A stretch of DNA of 64,000 nucleotides from Malachius bipustulatus (lineage: Eukaryota > Arthropoda > Insecta > Coleoptera > Melyridae), in contig OU342633.1 in assembly GCA_910589415.1 (NCBI GenBank), positions 19,692,858 to 19,756,857 on the forward strand, in the 5' to 3' direction. The position numbers and the translations under genes were made by a program. Below the pieces are notes generated by a model that saw nothing but the letters and a program-made list of their open reading frames with translations, did not search any database and was not told the DNA's origin. How positions within the stretch are numbered: the stretch's first letter is position 1; the number at the start of each line of letters is the position of its first letter. Positions 22,793 to 33,097 of the stretch are shown piece after piece.

Positions 22793-23870
22793 AATTATGG
22801 TGATCCATCAAATGAGCCATGGGCCCAAGAAGAACTTCCGTCAATTATGGTGCACCTTCCAATGGAGGTGGTGCACCATTTTCATCTCACACCACTCCAT
22901 CTACTGGCCATCCTCTAAATACGTTGCTCCTTCTAACGGGGTAGTGGAAGGGCTAGAGCTAGAACATGAGACTTTTATTTTATGCGTTAATTGCTTAACT
23001 CAGGCTATAATAAGTTTACATGGATACTATTTCCAAAAGAAAACGATACATTCCAGATTTTATATCAATTTATATGTTCGATTATTACCATCGTACATTT
23101 TCTTTCTGTTGGTTCCTTCCCGCAGGTGTCATCTCTCTTAATAGTGGTAAATCGGGAGGAGGGGGGGGGTTAATAAAGAGGGATCTTCTTCAGGTATGAC
23201 TTTATTGATTGGCTACAACTACAAGTGCCCTACCTGGTTCGGTCACTGACCATCATCAGGGAGTATAGAGACTGCTTGGCTGTAAGAGAAGAAAAGGGGG
23301 GTGAAAAAAATTAATGAAAGATTTGTATGGGACACAGTATTGGAGGGCAAAGGGAGGAAGGGGTTGAAAACTATAGACTATTAAGTGGGGATGTAAGAGA
23401 TAAAGAGAAGAAGACTTACAGTCAAGTGATCTAAATCGTCCATAGGTGCTCTAGATTGATCAAACTCATATATTAATCCACTCAAAGTAAGGTTTGTTCT
23501 CATAAGTGTAAAAACCGGGATACATTCCCTGTCATTAAAGTCATACCTGAAGAAGACTCTATCTATTTACCCTCATTTTACCGCTATTAGTCATTATGGT
23601 AGACTACGTTGAGGATTTTAGAAGAATTAAGACATCTCTCTTAGCAATCGATATTTATGTTCTTGCTGCTTCTTGCTACCAGGCACTATACGCTTACAAT
23701 CATCTCAACCAAAAGTGGAGTTCTCTCATCTTACACGGCTCTGTCTTCGGGAGCCGTCCTCATTTTATGGTGCGCCTTTGAGTGGAGGAAGTTATGGTGG
23801 AAAGGAAATGCAGGATCCGGAAGAGCAAATTAGGCTAGTTATGGTGCTCAATTGGTGAGCATATATGGTA
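22793..23870 (+). pseudogene. Possible resilin-like YGAP-repeat coding remnants
   Basis: Five places on the plus strand read as Tyr-Gly-(Ala)-Pro type repeats: SNYGDPSNEP (about 22791), NYGAPSNGGGAP (22845), KYVAPSNG (22918), PSSFYGAPLSGGSYGG (23756) and ASYGAQL (23834). They are in different frames and separated by stops. Insect pro-resilins are built from PSSSYGAPG-type repeats, so this could be a decayed copy or exon remnants, interrupted by the inverted-repeat element at 23184-23556. No signal peptide or chitin-binding R&R domain is visible. Low-complexity Gly/Pro motifs can arise by chance, so confidence is low. Confidence 0.25.
23184..23556. mobile_element. 373-bp element with 21-bp perfect terminal inverted repeats
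   Basis: Left TCTTCTTCAGGTATGACTTT (from 23184) is the exact complement of the segment ending at 23556. The interior carries TTCGGTCACTGACCATCATCAG (23238-23259), a hairpin flanked by a hammerhead-like motif when read on the minus strand. There is no ORF. The family is unknown; CCTGAAGAAG and CCTGATGATGG phrases recall termini of Penelope-like elements, which is only a suggestion. Confidence 0.55.
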
Positions 23871-24508
23871 ACGGCCTTTAAAAACCAGAAAACGGCCGTT
23901 GCCCTTGATGGCGGTCGCGAAGCAAGGTTTCGCAAGTTAGTTTTCCAACTATGTTGAAATTTTTTTTTGCTAAAGATTACCAAAAAAATTCTAAAATCTG
24001 GCATGTGAAAACGGATCTTCAAGGACTAAGAAGAACTATTTTTTTTTTTTTTTAATAACGTATTGTTTTGAAAAAACCCCAACACAATACTATTATAATA
24101 AATTAATTTTGATCTTGGCGCAATGAATTTGGTTGCCCATATGTGGAAATTTATGAATTCGGTCATCTCTATAGTAGATTTTGAAAAGTAAGAACCCTCC
24201 TCATTATTTATGTGTTAGATTCAGGCTTCAGCCACAGCGGTGTGGTTGATCTCCCCTCCCACCAACAGGAGAAATACTCTCAAATCAAATTCCACGTCTC
24301 TCAGCACATAAACATTTTGTTACCTATCCGCTGCCTATAAACTCTTAGCTCCCTAAAAGAGATTCCTTCCCTTTACAATTCCTCAAATTTTTTCAGCCCT
24401 TACTTTTGCATACACCCAAATATAAATTGTAGAGTATAAGATTACACTAATCCAGTTTTATGTGTGAAGGCCCCTAGGGAGGATTAAAAAACCGACGTTA
24501 CGTTTATG
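23871..24508. other. Intronic DNA, no gene
   Basis: No coding region or repeat with clear ends was seen. GGACTAAGAAGAAC near 24027 equals 14 bases at the 3' end of the RTE element at 33098, which may be chance or a very short 3' relic. Confidence 0.4.
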
Positions 24509-26409
24509 TTAGTGTATTTTTTAATAAAAAAATACACTATTGAGGACGACATCACTTTTCGAAAATCACCCAAACTCATCAAATGTCCACCGATCATGAC
24601 CCCCAGATCACGAAAAAGTGGTTTTCCAAAATTCACCTGCCCACGATATATATATATATATTTATATATATATTTATATATATATATATTTATATATATA
24701 TTTATATATATATATATTTATATATATATTTATATATATATATATTTCTCCAAAATCGCGAAATTTCGATTTTAAAAACGCTCCTGTAGCTTTATCTTTC
24801 AAGATTAGTGAATGAAATTTTGGATCCTTGTAAAGCCTTAGAACGACGTTAGATTTTCGTTGAAAAAAATTCCTAAAGTCGCGTTACTTCTACAGGGTGT
24901 CCTTTCAAAATTCCCCATATCCCGTTTTTGTCATCTCATTTCAGGTCGCAGTTTTCAATCTAGGGGACTGAAATTTTTGTGGGAGTAAGATATATATAAG
25001 AACTGGTCTGGTATTGTACTTGAGCAAAATCGATCGAGCCGTTTCAAAATGGCGGCCATTTTAATTTTTGGAAAAAGGACTATTTTTTGAACCCCTGTAT
25101 AAGCTAGATAGAAAAAGAGTTTTATATCAAATTCACAATATTGGAAGTAAATGACTTGAAATTTAATTTCATGCAACAAAATTTGCATTTTTTCTATTAA
25201 TAAGCCAGTGGCGTGGGTAGGAAAAGGGTAAAAATGGCTAAATTTGTCCAACAATTTATGAGCACATTTTTGAAGTAATTAAACTGAAATTTTTACAGTA
25301 GACAACTATACTAATAGACTTCAACCCTTGAGAATTTCAAAAAGTAAATAAGAAAAATGGCGGAGATATTCGATTTTTTTTACATGATGTTTTTTTTAAA
25401 TTAATTTCTCTAAATTTTTAAAAACGCCCTGTAGCTTCATCTTTCAAGATTAATGAACGAAATTTTTTACTCTTATAAACCTTAGGGCTGACGTTTGATT
25501 TTCGTAAAAAACATTTTCCTAGAGTTGTGTTACTTCTACAGGATGTCCCTCCGAATTTCAGAAAAAAAAACCGTCCGTGAGGCACGGTTTCTGGTCGAAG
25601 TTTTCAATCTAGAGCGCTGAAATTTTTTTGGTAGTAAGATACCCTCAAGTAGTCGTCTACTGTATTTGAGTAAAATAGGTAAAGACATTCCAAAATGGCG
25701 GCCTTTTCAATTTTTGGAAAATGGCTAGATTTTGAACCCCTAAATAGGCAAGATCAAAAACTTTTAAACAAAATTAACAAGATTGGAATAAACTTATTTG
25801 AAAGTTGAGCTAATGCAATACAATTTGCATCATTTCTATTAATAAGCCAGAGGCGTGGGTAGGAAAAGGGTAAAAATGTCTACATTTCTATAAACATTCA
25901 TGAGCTTATTTTTGAAGGAATAGAACGGAAATTTTGATAGTAGACAACTATACTAATAGCATTTAACCTTCAAAAATTTCAAGAAGCAAATATAAAAATG
26001 GCGGAGATATATTCTAATATTTTTAAATGATGTTTATTCCTCTAAAATTTCAAACTTTCGGTTTTCAAAACTCTCCTTTCAGTTTTTTCCGAATTTATTA
26101 AAGGTAGTGTAAAAAATAGTATTTTTCAAGTAAAGTTAGCCAGTGGCGGGCATAGGAAAAGGGACAAAATTGTAAAATTTTGCGCCAATTTTTTTGATTT
26201 TTAAATTTAAAAATCCATTCTAAGGCACGTGTTGAAACGAAATGAAATGAAATTATCACAGAAAATTTTTCACATTAAAGCACTACGCTAACATGACATG
26301 ACTATGGAAAATTTCAGAAAGCCAATAATTTAAAAAGCGGTGAAAATATTCATAATTGAATCGCATAAAAATACACTATTTCTGCGATTGATGCGCAAGA
26401 AGGTTTTTT
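24509..26409 (-). repeat. Left arm of giant palindrome (unit P, inverted copy)
   Basis: This is a complete unit P copy in minus orientation: outer hairpin AGTGTATTTTTT..AAAAATACACT (24511-24538), then a (TA)n tract with TTTA interruptions (about 24645-24745), then the duplicated 647-bp modules, ending in GCGCAAGAAGGTTTTTT at 26409. The arm is 1901 bp. Where I compared it, it is essentially identical to the right arm and clearly different from the single copy at 4241. For example, both arms have ACCAGACCAGTTCTTATATA where the single copy has ACCAGACCACTCCTTGTGGA. The 99-codon frames at 24955-25254 and 27736-28035 are identical in both arms. Confidence 0.85.
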
Positions 26410-26579
26410 ATGTGTGCGCTCTCTCTAATATGCCACCGGCCCTGAAAGGAGGTATATTATGGTATAGCTTTGCGGCTGTGGAGTGTTTTAAATCGGGGCG
26501 TGAAATAAATTACAAGTAACCTGATGCCTCCGGCACAAAGAGGGACGGATCCTTTTATATGCAAGTCGCTACTAAACTA
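26410..26579. other. Loop of giant palindrome (170 bp)
   Basis: This is non-repeated sequence between the arms, more GC-rich than the arms, including CCACCGGCCCTGAAAGGAGG and GATGCCTCCGGCACAAAG. CCTGAAAGGAGGTAT.. and ..ATGCCTCCGG are weakly complementary. No ORF or family was recognised. It may be filler captured when the inverted duplication formed, or the core of the element. Confidence 0.6.
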
Positions 26580-29500
26580 AAAAAACCTTCTTGCGCATCA
26601 ATCGCAGAAATAGTGTATTTTTATGCGATTCAATTATGAATATTTTCACCGCTTTTTAAATTATTGGCTTTCTGAAATTTTCCATAGTCATGTCATGTTA
26701 GCGTAGTGCTTTAATGTGAAAAATTTTCTGTGATAATTTCATTTCATTTCGTTTCAACACGTGCCTTAGAATGGATTTTTAAATTTAAAAATCAAAAAAA
26801 TTGGCGCAAAATTTTACAATTTTGTCCCTTTTCCTATGCCCGCCACTGGCTAACTTTACTTGAAAAATACTATTTTTTACACTACCTTTAATAAATTCGG
26901 AAAAAACTGAAAGGAGAGTTTTGAAAACCGAAAGTTTGAAATTTTAGAGGAATAAACATCATTTAAAAATATTAGAATATATCTCCGCCATTTTTATATT
27001 TGCTTCTTGAAATTTTTGAAGGTTAAATGCTATTAGTATAGTTGTCTACTATCAAAATTTCCGTTCTATTCCTTCAAAAATAAGCTCATGAATGTTTATA
27101 GAAATGTAGACATTTTTACCCTTTTCCTACCCACGCCTCTGGCTTATTAATAGAAATGATGCAAATTGTATTGCATTAGCTCAACTTTCAAATAAGTTTA
27201 TTCCAATCTTGTTAATTTTGTTTAAAAGTTTTTGATCTTGCCTATTTAGGGGTTCAAAATCTAGCCATTTTCCAAAAATTGAAAAGGCCGCCATTTTGGA
27301 ATGTCTTTACCTATTTTACTCAAATACAGTAGACGACTACTTGAGGGTATCTTACTACCAAAAAAATTTCAGCGCTCTAGATTGAAAACTTCGACCAGAA
27401 ACCGTGCCTCACGGACGGTTTTTTTTTTCTGAAATTCGGAGGGACATCCTGTAGAAGTAACACAACTCTAGGAAAATGTTTTTTACGAAAATCAAACGTC
27501 AGCCCTAAGGTTTATAAGAGTAAAAAATTTCGTTCATTAATCTTGAAAGATGAAGCTACAGGGCGTTTTTAAAAATTTAGAGAAATTAATTTAAAAAAAA
27601 CATCATGTAAAAAAAATCGAATATCTCCGCCATTTTTCTTATTTACTTTTTGAAATTCTCAAGGGTTGAAGTCTATTAGTATAGTTGTCTACTGTAAAAA
27701 TTTCAGTTTAATTACTTCAAAAATGTGCTCATAAATTGTTGGACAAATTTAGCCATTTTTACCCTTTTCCTACCCACGCCACTGGCTTATTAATAGAAAA
27801 AATGCAAATTTTGTTGCATGAAATTAAATTTCAAGTCATTTACTTCCAATATTGTGAATTTGATATAAAACTCTTTTTCTATCTAGCTTATACAGGGGTT
27901 CAAAAAATAGTCCTTTTTCCAAAAATTAAAATGGCCGCCATTTTGAAACGGCTCGATCGATTTTGCTCAAGTACAATACCAGACCAGTTCTTATATATAT
28001 CTTACTCCCACAAAAATTTCAGTCCCCTAGATTGAAAACTGCGACCTGAAATGAGATGACAAAAACGGGATATGGGGAATTTTGAAAGGACACCCTGTAG
28101 AAGTAACGCGACTTTAGGAATTTTTTTCAACGAAAATCTAACGTCGTTCTAAGGCTTTACAAGGATCCAAAATTTCATTCACTAATCTTGAAAGATAAAG
28201 CTACAGGAGCGTTTTTAAAATCGAAATTTCGCGATTTTGGAGAAATATATATATACAGGGTGTCCCAATATTCCATGGACATGGAGCAACCACAGATTAC
28301 TGAGGTAAAAAAAAGTCGTTCGGACCAAACTTATCTCTATACCAAAGTGCTTCGTTTGTCCGTTAGAGGGCTTCAAAGTCTTTTGAAAATTTTAGTTTTT
28401 TTGAAATAGCTCAAAGTCGGCTGATTCCAATTCGATGAAATTTGGTATGTCAATTTCTTATTAAAAGTACTAACTTCTGATGTACATGATAATTTGACGG
28501 AAACCCGGGAAGGGGTGAAACTACCCCTACCCTCCATTAAAATCGATCGTAATTGTTGATAGGGTAGCAGGAACGCTGTTCATGTTTTTTTGTTTAAAAG
28601 ATACATCGTTTTAGCCCATTTTTGGTCTCCTACAAAAATCTGTATCTTTCCGAGGTGCTATGTGATAAAATAAATTAGTCGATGATAACTAAATTTTTAT
28701 TTCATTCTTTTAATTTGAAATCAAATTTTCAATTGTGAGGTGATTATTTTATCTAATCTCATAAAAGATGCTCGATGTGGGCGCCGGTTTGGACCCTAGA
28801 AAGTTCCATCCTGCGCAAAAAAATGATTTTAACTTTTCTTGGAACCTCGTCGTTTTGCAAACTGTTTAATGCGTTTGAAAAAAACCGTTTGCAAACACCT
28901 GAAAAAAAACCGAACCATACTAAACATCTTCCATGAGATTAGATCAAATAAACACCTGACAATTGAAAATTTGATTTCAAATTAAAAGAATGAAATAAAA
29001 TTTTGGTTAGGTACCATCGACTAATTTATTTTATCACATAGCACCTCGGAAAGATACAGATTTTTGTAGGAGACCAAAAATGAGCTAAAATGATGTATCT
29101 TTCAAACAAAAAAACATGAACAGCGTTACTGCTACCCTATCAACAATTACGATCGATTTTAATGGAGGGTAGGGGTACTTTCACCCCTTCCCGGGTTTCC
29201 GTCAAATTATCATGTACATCAGAAGTTAGTACTTTTAATAAGAAATGTATGTACCCAATTTCATCGAATTGGAATCAGCCGACTTTGAGCTATTTCAAAA
29301 AAACTAAAATTTTCAAAAGACTTTGAAGCCCTCTAACGGACAAACGAATCACTTTGGTATAGAGATAAGTTTGGTCCGAGCGACTTTTTTTTACCTCAGT
29401 AATCTGTGGTTGCTCCATGTCCATGGAATATTGGGACACCCTGTATATAAATATATATATAAATATATATATATATAAATATATATATAAATATATATAT

Positions 29501-29673
29501 ATATAAATATATATATAAATATATATATATATATATCGTGGGCAGGTGAATTTTGGAAAACCACTTTTTCGTGATCTGGGGGTCATGATCGGTGGACATT
29601 TGATGAGTTTGGGTGATTTTCGAAAAGTGATGTCGTCCTCAATAGTGTATTTTTTTATTAAAAAATACACTAA
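26580..29673 (+). repeat. Right arm of giant palindrome (unit P), interrupted by a foldback
   Basis: It starts AAAAAACCTTCTTGCGC and ends at the hairpin finishing AAAAATACACTAA (29673). Without the nested 1188-bp insertion and its TA duplication the arm is about 1903 bp, matching the left arm. The outermost bases read TTA|GTG..CAC|TAA, compatible with a TA target duplication, but no longer flanking duplication was seen. The nested insertion sits in the (TA)n tract and is absent from the left arm, so it came after the palindrome formed. Confidence 0.85.
28256..29443. mobile_element. Foldback element A, 1188 bp, mariner-derived
   Basis: The ends CAGGGTGTCCCAATATTCC and its complement are flanked by TA (28254-28255 and 29444-29445). 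The arms, about 515 bp each (28256-28770 and 28925-29443), are inverted copies with few differences. The loop of about 155 bp, read on the minus strand, encodes the segment RRMELSRVQTGAHIEHLL followed by TGA (28759-28761), which matches the C-terminus of DUF4817/mariner-type transposases (..HFEHLL). It therefore looks like an inverted-duplication derivative of an autonomous element. A second copy lies at 49787-50977. Confidence 0.85.
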
Positions 29674-31162
29674 TACACGTTTCAGACACACCTGGCTCTG
29701 CGCTGATATTCATATTGTACACAAAGCGATGTGCGGCAGGCGACAACTGCGCGCGGTCGAACGGGGCGCGCTTATCGCACAAAAGGGTTGCTTGCTACAA
29801 AGCAGTTCATTTGTTTGCATAGACGTATGTATCCATAACATTTTTCCAGATTATCGTCGAGATATCACACTCTGTGCGATATTTTTCTGACACCTAATCT
29901 GATGCTTTGTTGTCTTGAATCGTTTCAGCGAAAGCGTGAATCAACTCCGACGAGAAATAATTCCACGAAGAACATTGACATGTAAAAAACTTCGACAAGT
30001 TCTCGTTTTTGTTATCTGAAAAATATGAGTGCATTGTTGAAAGTATGAGGCGTTATTATTATCAGTTTTTTTAATAATCATAGAAAGTTATGTGTGAATT
30101 AAGGCATGTTTTCCTCAAATAAGTGATTAATGTTGAGACCTTAACCCCTCGGACCCCAAGAATCCAATACATAAAATCTCTCATCGCATCAGCATGTGAG
30201 AAGCAGGGATTTTTCTTGCAGTCGCGAAATCTGAAACATCAGCAATCGTTGCAAAACCTGATATAATTTCCGCATTATTTACCCATTTTGGAAGTCATAG
30301 CTCCAGTCATAGCGTAGCCACTCGTGCTACGCTCTCCAAACGACTTGGATCTGGATTGTATACGAGAATGGGAAACTTTTCACCTGCACCAAGTCTCTCT
30401 GTACTTCTTCTCGAGTGAATAAATCCGTTTTCCCTACACAACCTCCAACCACTCGATTGCTCGGGTATACCAAAAGATATGCCATGGTGTGCCGCATATG
30501 TATATGAGTGGGTTGTCCAGTTCCTACGCACTCTATTACGATGCAAGTGAAGTCAGGCTAGGTCAGACGTCATCCTGGGACTGTCCAGGACTAACAGCAC
30601 ATCGCACATCTTTACCGTCTGTTAGAATTTTCATATTTTCGTGTTTTTTATTTTGTAGATTCTATAGTCATTCTTAGATCTTGTTGTTGTCAATAAATAC
30701 CTGCATGCACAGCTATTTTTTGTCTTAGATTCAATCACCAATAGAGAATGAGTTTGACACCCTCCTCCTGATAGAAGTACTTCATAACGCTTTTTTGTCT
30801 TGCAAGTATATTGGAGGGGCTCTGTCAGTATATATAAGAAGTACATGCTTCTTCAGCTCTGTCTCCATTAGAATGCGAGTGTGTCCGATTAGTCTCGCTT
30901 TAGTGCTCCGCACATTCCTCCTTGTTGTACATTTATGTGAGGCTCCTATGTCATTGCCTCTGCTATACGCATGCATGTAGAGATGGCAAGTTCAATCAGC
31001 CTCAGCATACTAGTTGGTGGTATTTGTTGCACTTGTTACGATTACGACTTGACATGTTCTTCTTCTTCTTTTTTCCTTTTTTGACTTCTACCCATGTATT
31101 CGGCCAGCCTTAATGCCATTCCTTGAACATCCTTTATGCCTTTTCTGCAACTTGTTTTGTTT
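29674..31162. other. Intronic DNA, no gene recognised
   Basis: GC-rich patches occur at 29690-29790 and 30300-30620. Minus-strand frames at 30307-30546 and 30782-30976 look more protein-like in composition than most, but I recognise no family. Repeat or decayed retroelement origin is possible. Confidence 0.4.
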
Positions 31163-31980
31163 AGGATCGTGAAAGTGTTCATTTTCGGACCTCCTGTACA
31201 ATTTGACATCTCTTACTCCCATTTCCCCCTGCTAGGCTGCAAGCATGCGAAGGAACGACCGATAGATCGAATTTCACTTTTTACCAAAACAACTATGGAG
31301 AAATGTAGCTGCTAAACATTAATTCATGAAGATCTGGGAGTGTTTCTGTCGTTGCTGTGACTTGTCTCGATCGTGATAGTGATCATTTTCGAACCTCCTG
31401 TACAATTTGACACCTTTTACTCCCATTTCCCCCTGCTAGGCTGCAAGCATGCGAAGGAACGACCAATAAATCGAATTTCACTTTTTACCAAAACAACTAT
31501 GGAGAAATTTATAGCTCCTAAATATTAATTCATGAAGATCTGCGATTGTTTCTGTCGTTACTGTGACTTGTCTCGTTTTAGGATCGTGAAAGCGATCATT
31601 TTTGAGCCTCCTGTACAATTTGACATCTCTTACTCCCGTTTCCCCCTGCTAGGCTGCAATAAGCACGCGAAGGAACGACCAATAGATCGAATTTCACTTT
31701 TTACCAAAATAACTATGGAGAAATGTAGCTCCTAAAAATTAATTCATGAAGATTTGGGATTGTTTCTGTCGTTGCTGCGATTTGTCTTTTTCTAGGATCG
31801 TGAAAAAAAAAAACATTTTCGGACCTCCTGTAAAGTTTGACATCTCTTCTCTCGTAATCGGTAAGCTGCAGGCACGCGATGGAACGACCAATAGATCGAA
31901 TTTCACTTTTTGCCAAAACGAAAAGATATTATAAACTATGAACAAAGGTCTCTCCTAAACATTAATTATTCATGCATAGC
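31163..31980. repeat. Tandem repeat, period about 206-222 bp, about four copies
   Basis: AATTCATGAAGAT or its variants recur at 31321, 31527, 31741 and about 31964. Between them are shared blocks: TAGGATCGTGAAAG, GACCTCCTGTACAATTTGAC, GCTAGGCTGCAAGCA, GAAGGAACGACC and ATCGAATTTCACTTTTTACC. Copies differ by point changes and small indels, and the last is the most diverged (GCACGCGATGGAACGACC). No ORF spans units. This is a small satellite-like array, origin unknown. Confidence 0.8.
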
Positions 31981-33087
31981 TGGGATTGTTAACTTCCGAG
32001 AGCGGCCAAGCCGATCTCTCGGTAGTTATACGCGCACTATACCAGCTCAAAAGTGGTGTCGCTTGGTCTGTCACACTTTCCTAGGACACTCTAAGGCCGC
32101 TATTTTTCGTCGTAGGAAGTTTAAATTTAGCTAGATTAAAGAGACGCATGGTCCCACGACGTCTGTTGAAAATAAGCAGGATCCGTTACCTGAATATGTA
32201 TTTTTTTCGGGAATTTTTTTCTGGAAGTTTTTTTTTTGAAGTGAAAGTTGATCGAGTTGAAATTTGGCAGGGATGAACCTGGGCACCCCCAAATGCGACC
32301 TATTTAAAATGGGCCTGAGCGAAGAATTTTAAGGCTACCGTTCAGGGCCGTACTTTTTTTTTTGCAACCTCCACTCCCTCCTATAGTATTTCCTCTCATA
32401 GTAACGGTACATCGCGGAGAGATTCTGTTTGTACAGTTACTTAGGGAAAGCATGGACGTACAAACTTTGTTGAGATCGTTTTTTTTTTTTTTAAATTAGG
32501 TGAGCGTAAAAAAATTGCCGCTCATTTAATGTAATTTTTCGCATATTTTCGAATTTTTTCCAACTTTTTTCGACCGATCGAAAAAATAACAAAACAGTGT
32601 GATAGAGACGTTCGATACTTACAAAAAAGAAATCGTTAATTTGTGATAAATGCTCATTCACACCTCTAGGTAGGAATAAAGAAAGTTTGAATAGCCAACT
32701 CCAGCCGAGTCACTCTCGAATTGAACTTATTTCATGTATTTAATCTCACAATGTACTGGCCACTAAATAATCCATTGTATTACTCGCAGCGTAATCCAGT
32801 AAATCACGACGGAATCATCAGTCACTGCCAGTATAATCGCAGTCCGATGACAGCAGTGCAAGAAAGGTCGTTCCAGCAATTTATAAATGCATATACTCCA
32901 CACTATACCAATAATGCGTGCTCAAACTTCGGTTTTTGTGGAATAAGTTTTAATAATAATTACAAAATATCATACAAAGTACTTTACACCCATATAAATT
33001 TCAGTAAAATGGTGATAAAAACATTATTTACCTTCTTAAATACGTAAAAAGGTGCCTCATAGGCTTATAAACGTTTTGGGAGATTTA
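31981..33087. other. Intronic DNA, no gene
   Basis: No recognisable coding region. A frame of 108 codons at 32721-33047 has no family resemblance and is treated as chance. Confidence 0.4.
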
Positions 33088-33097
33088 AACAGAAGTT
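33088..33097 (+). repeat. Target site duplication, left copy
   Basis: AACAGAAGTT is repeated exactly at 36431-36440, immediately flanking the RTE element. Confidence 0.75.

Noticed and set aside
24509..29673. Giant palindrome as a Polinton/Maverick or Helitron end
   Set aside because: AG..CT-like ends and a terminal hairpin are superficially suggestive. There is no 6-bp duplication, no capsid, polymerase or integrase gene, and no Helitron TC..CTRR arrangement with a spaced hairpin.
29290..29691. 133-codon minus-strand ORF rich in Tyr-Ile repeats
   Set aside because: It is a read-through of the (TA)n microsatellite joined to foldback and unit P sequence.
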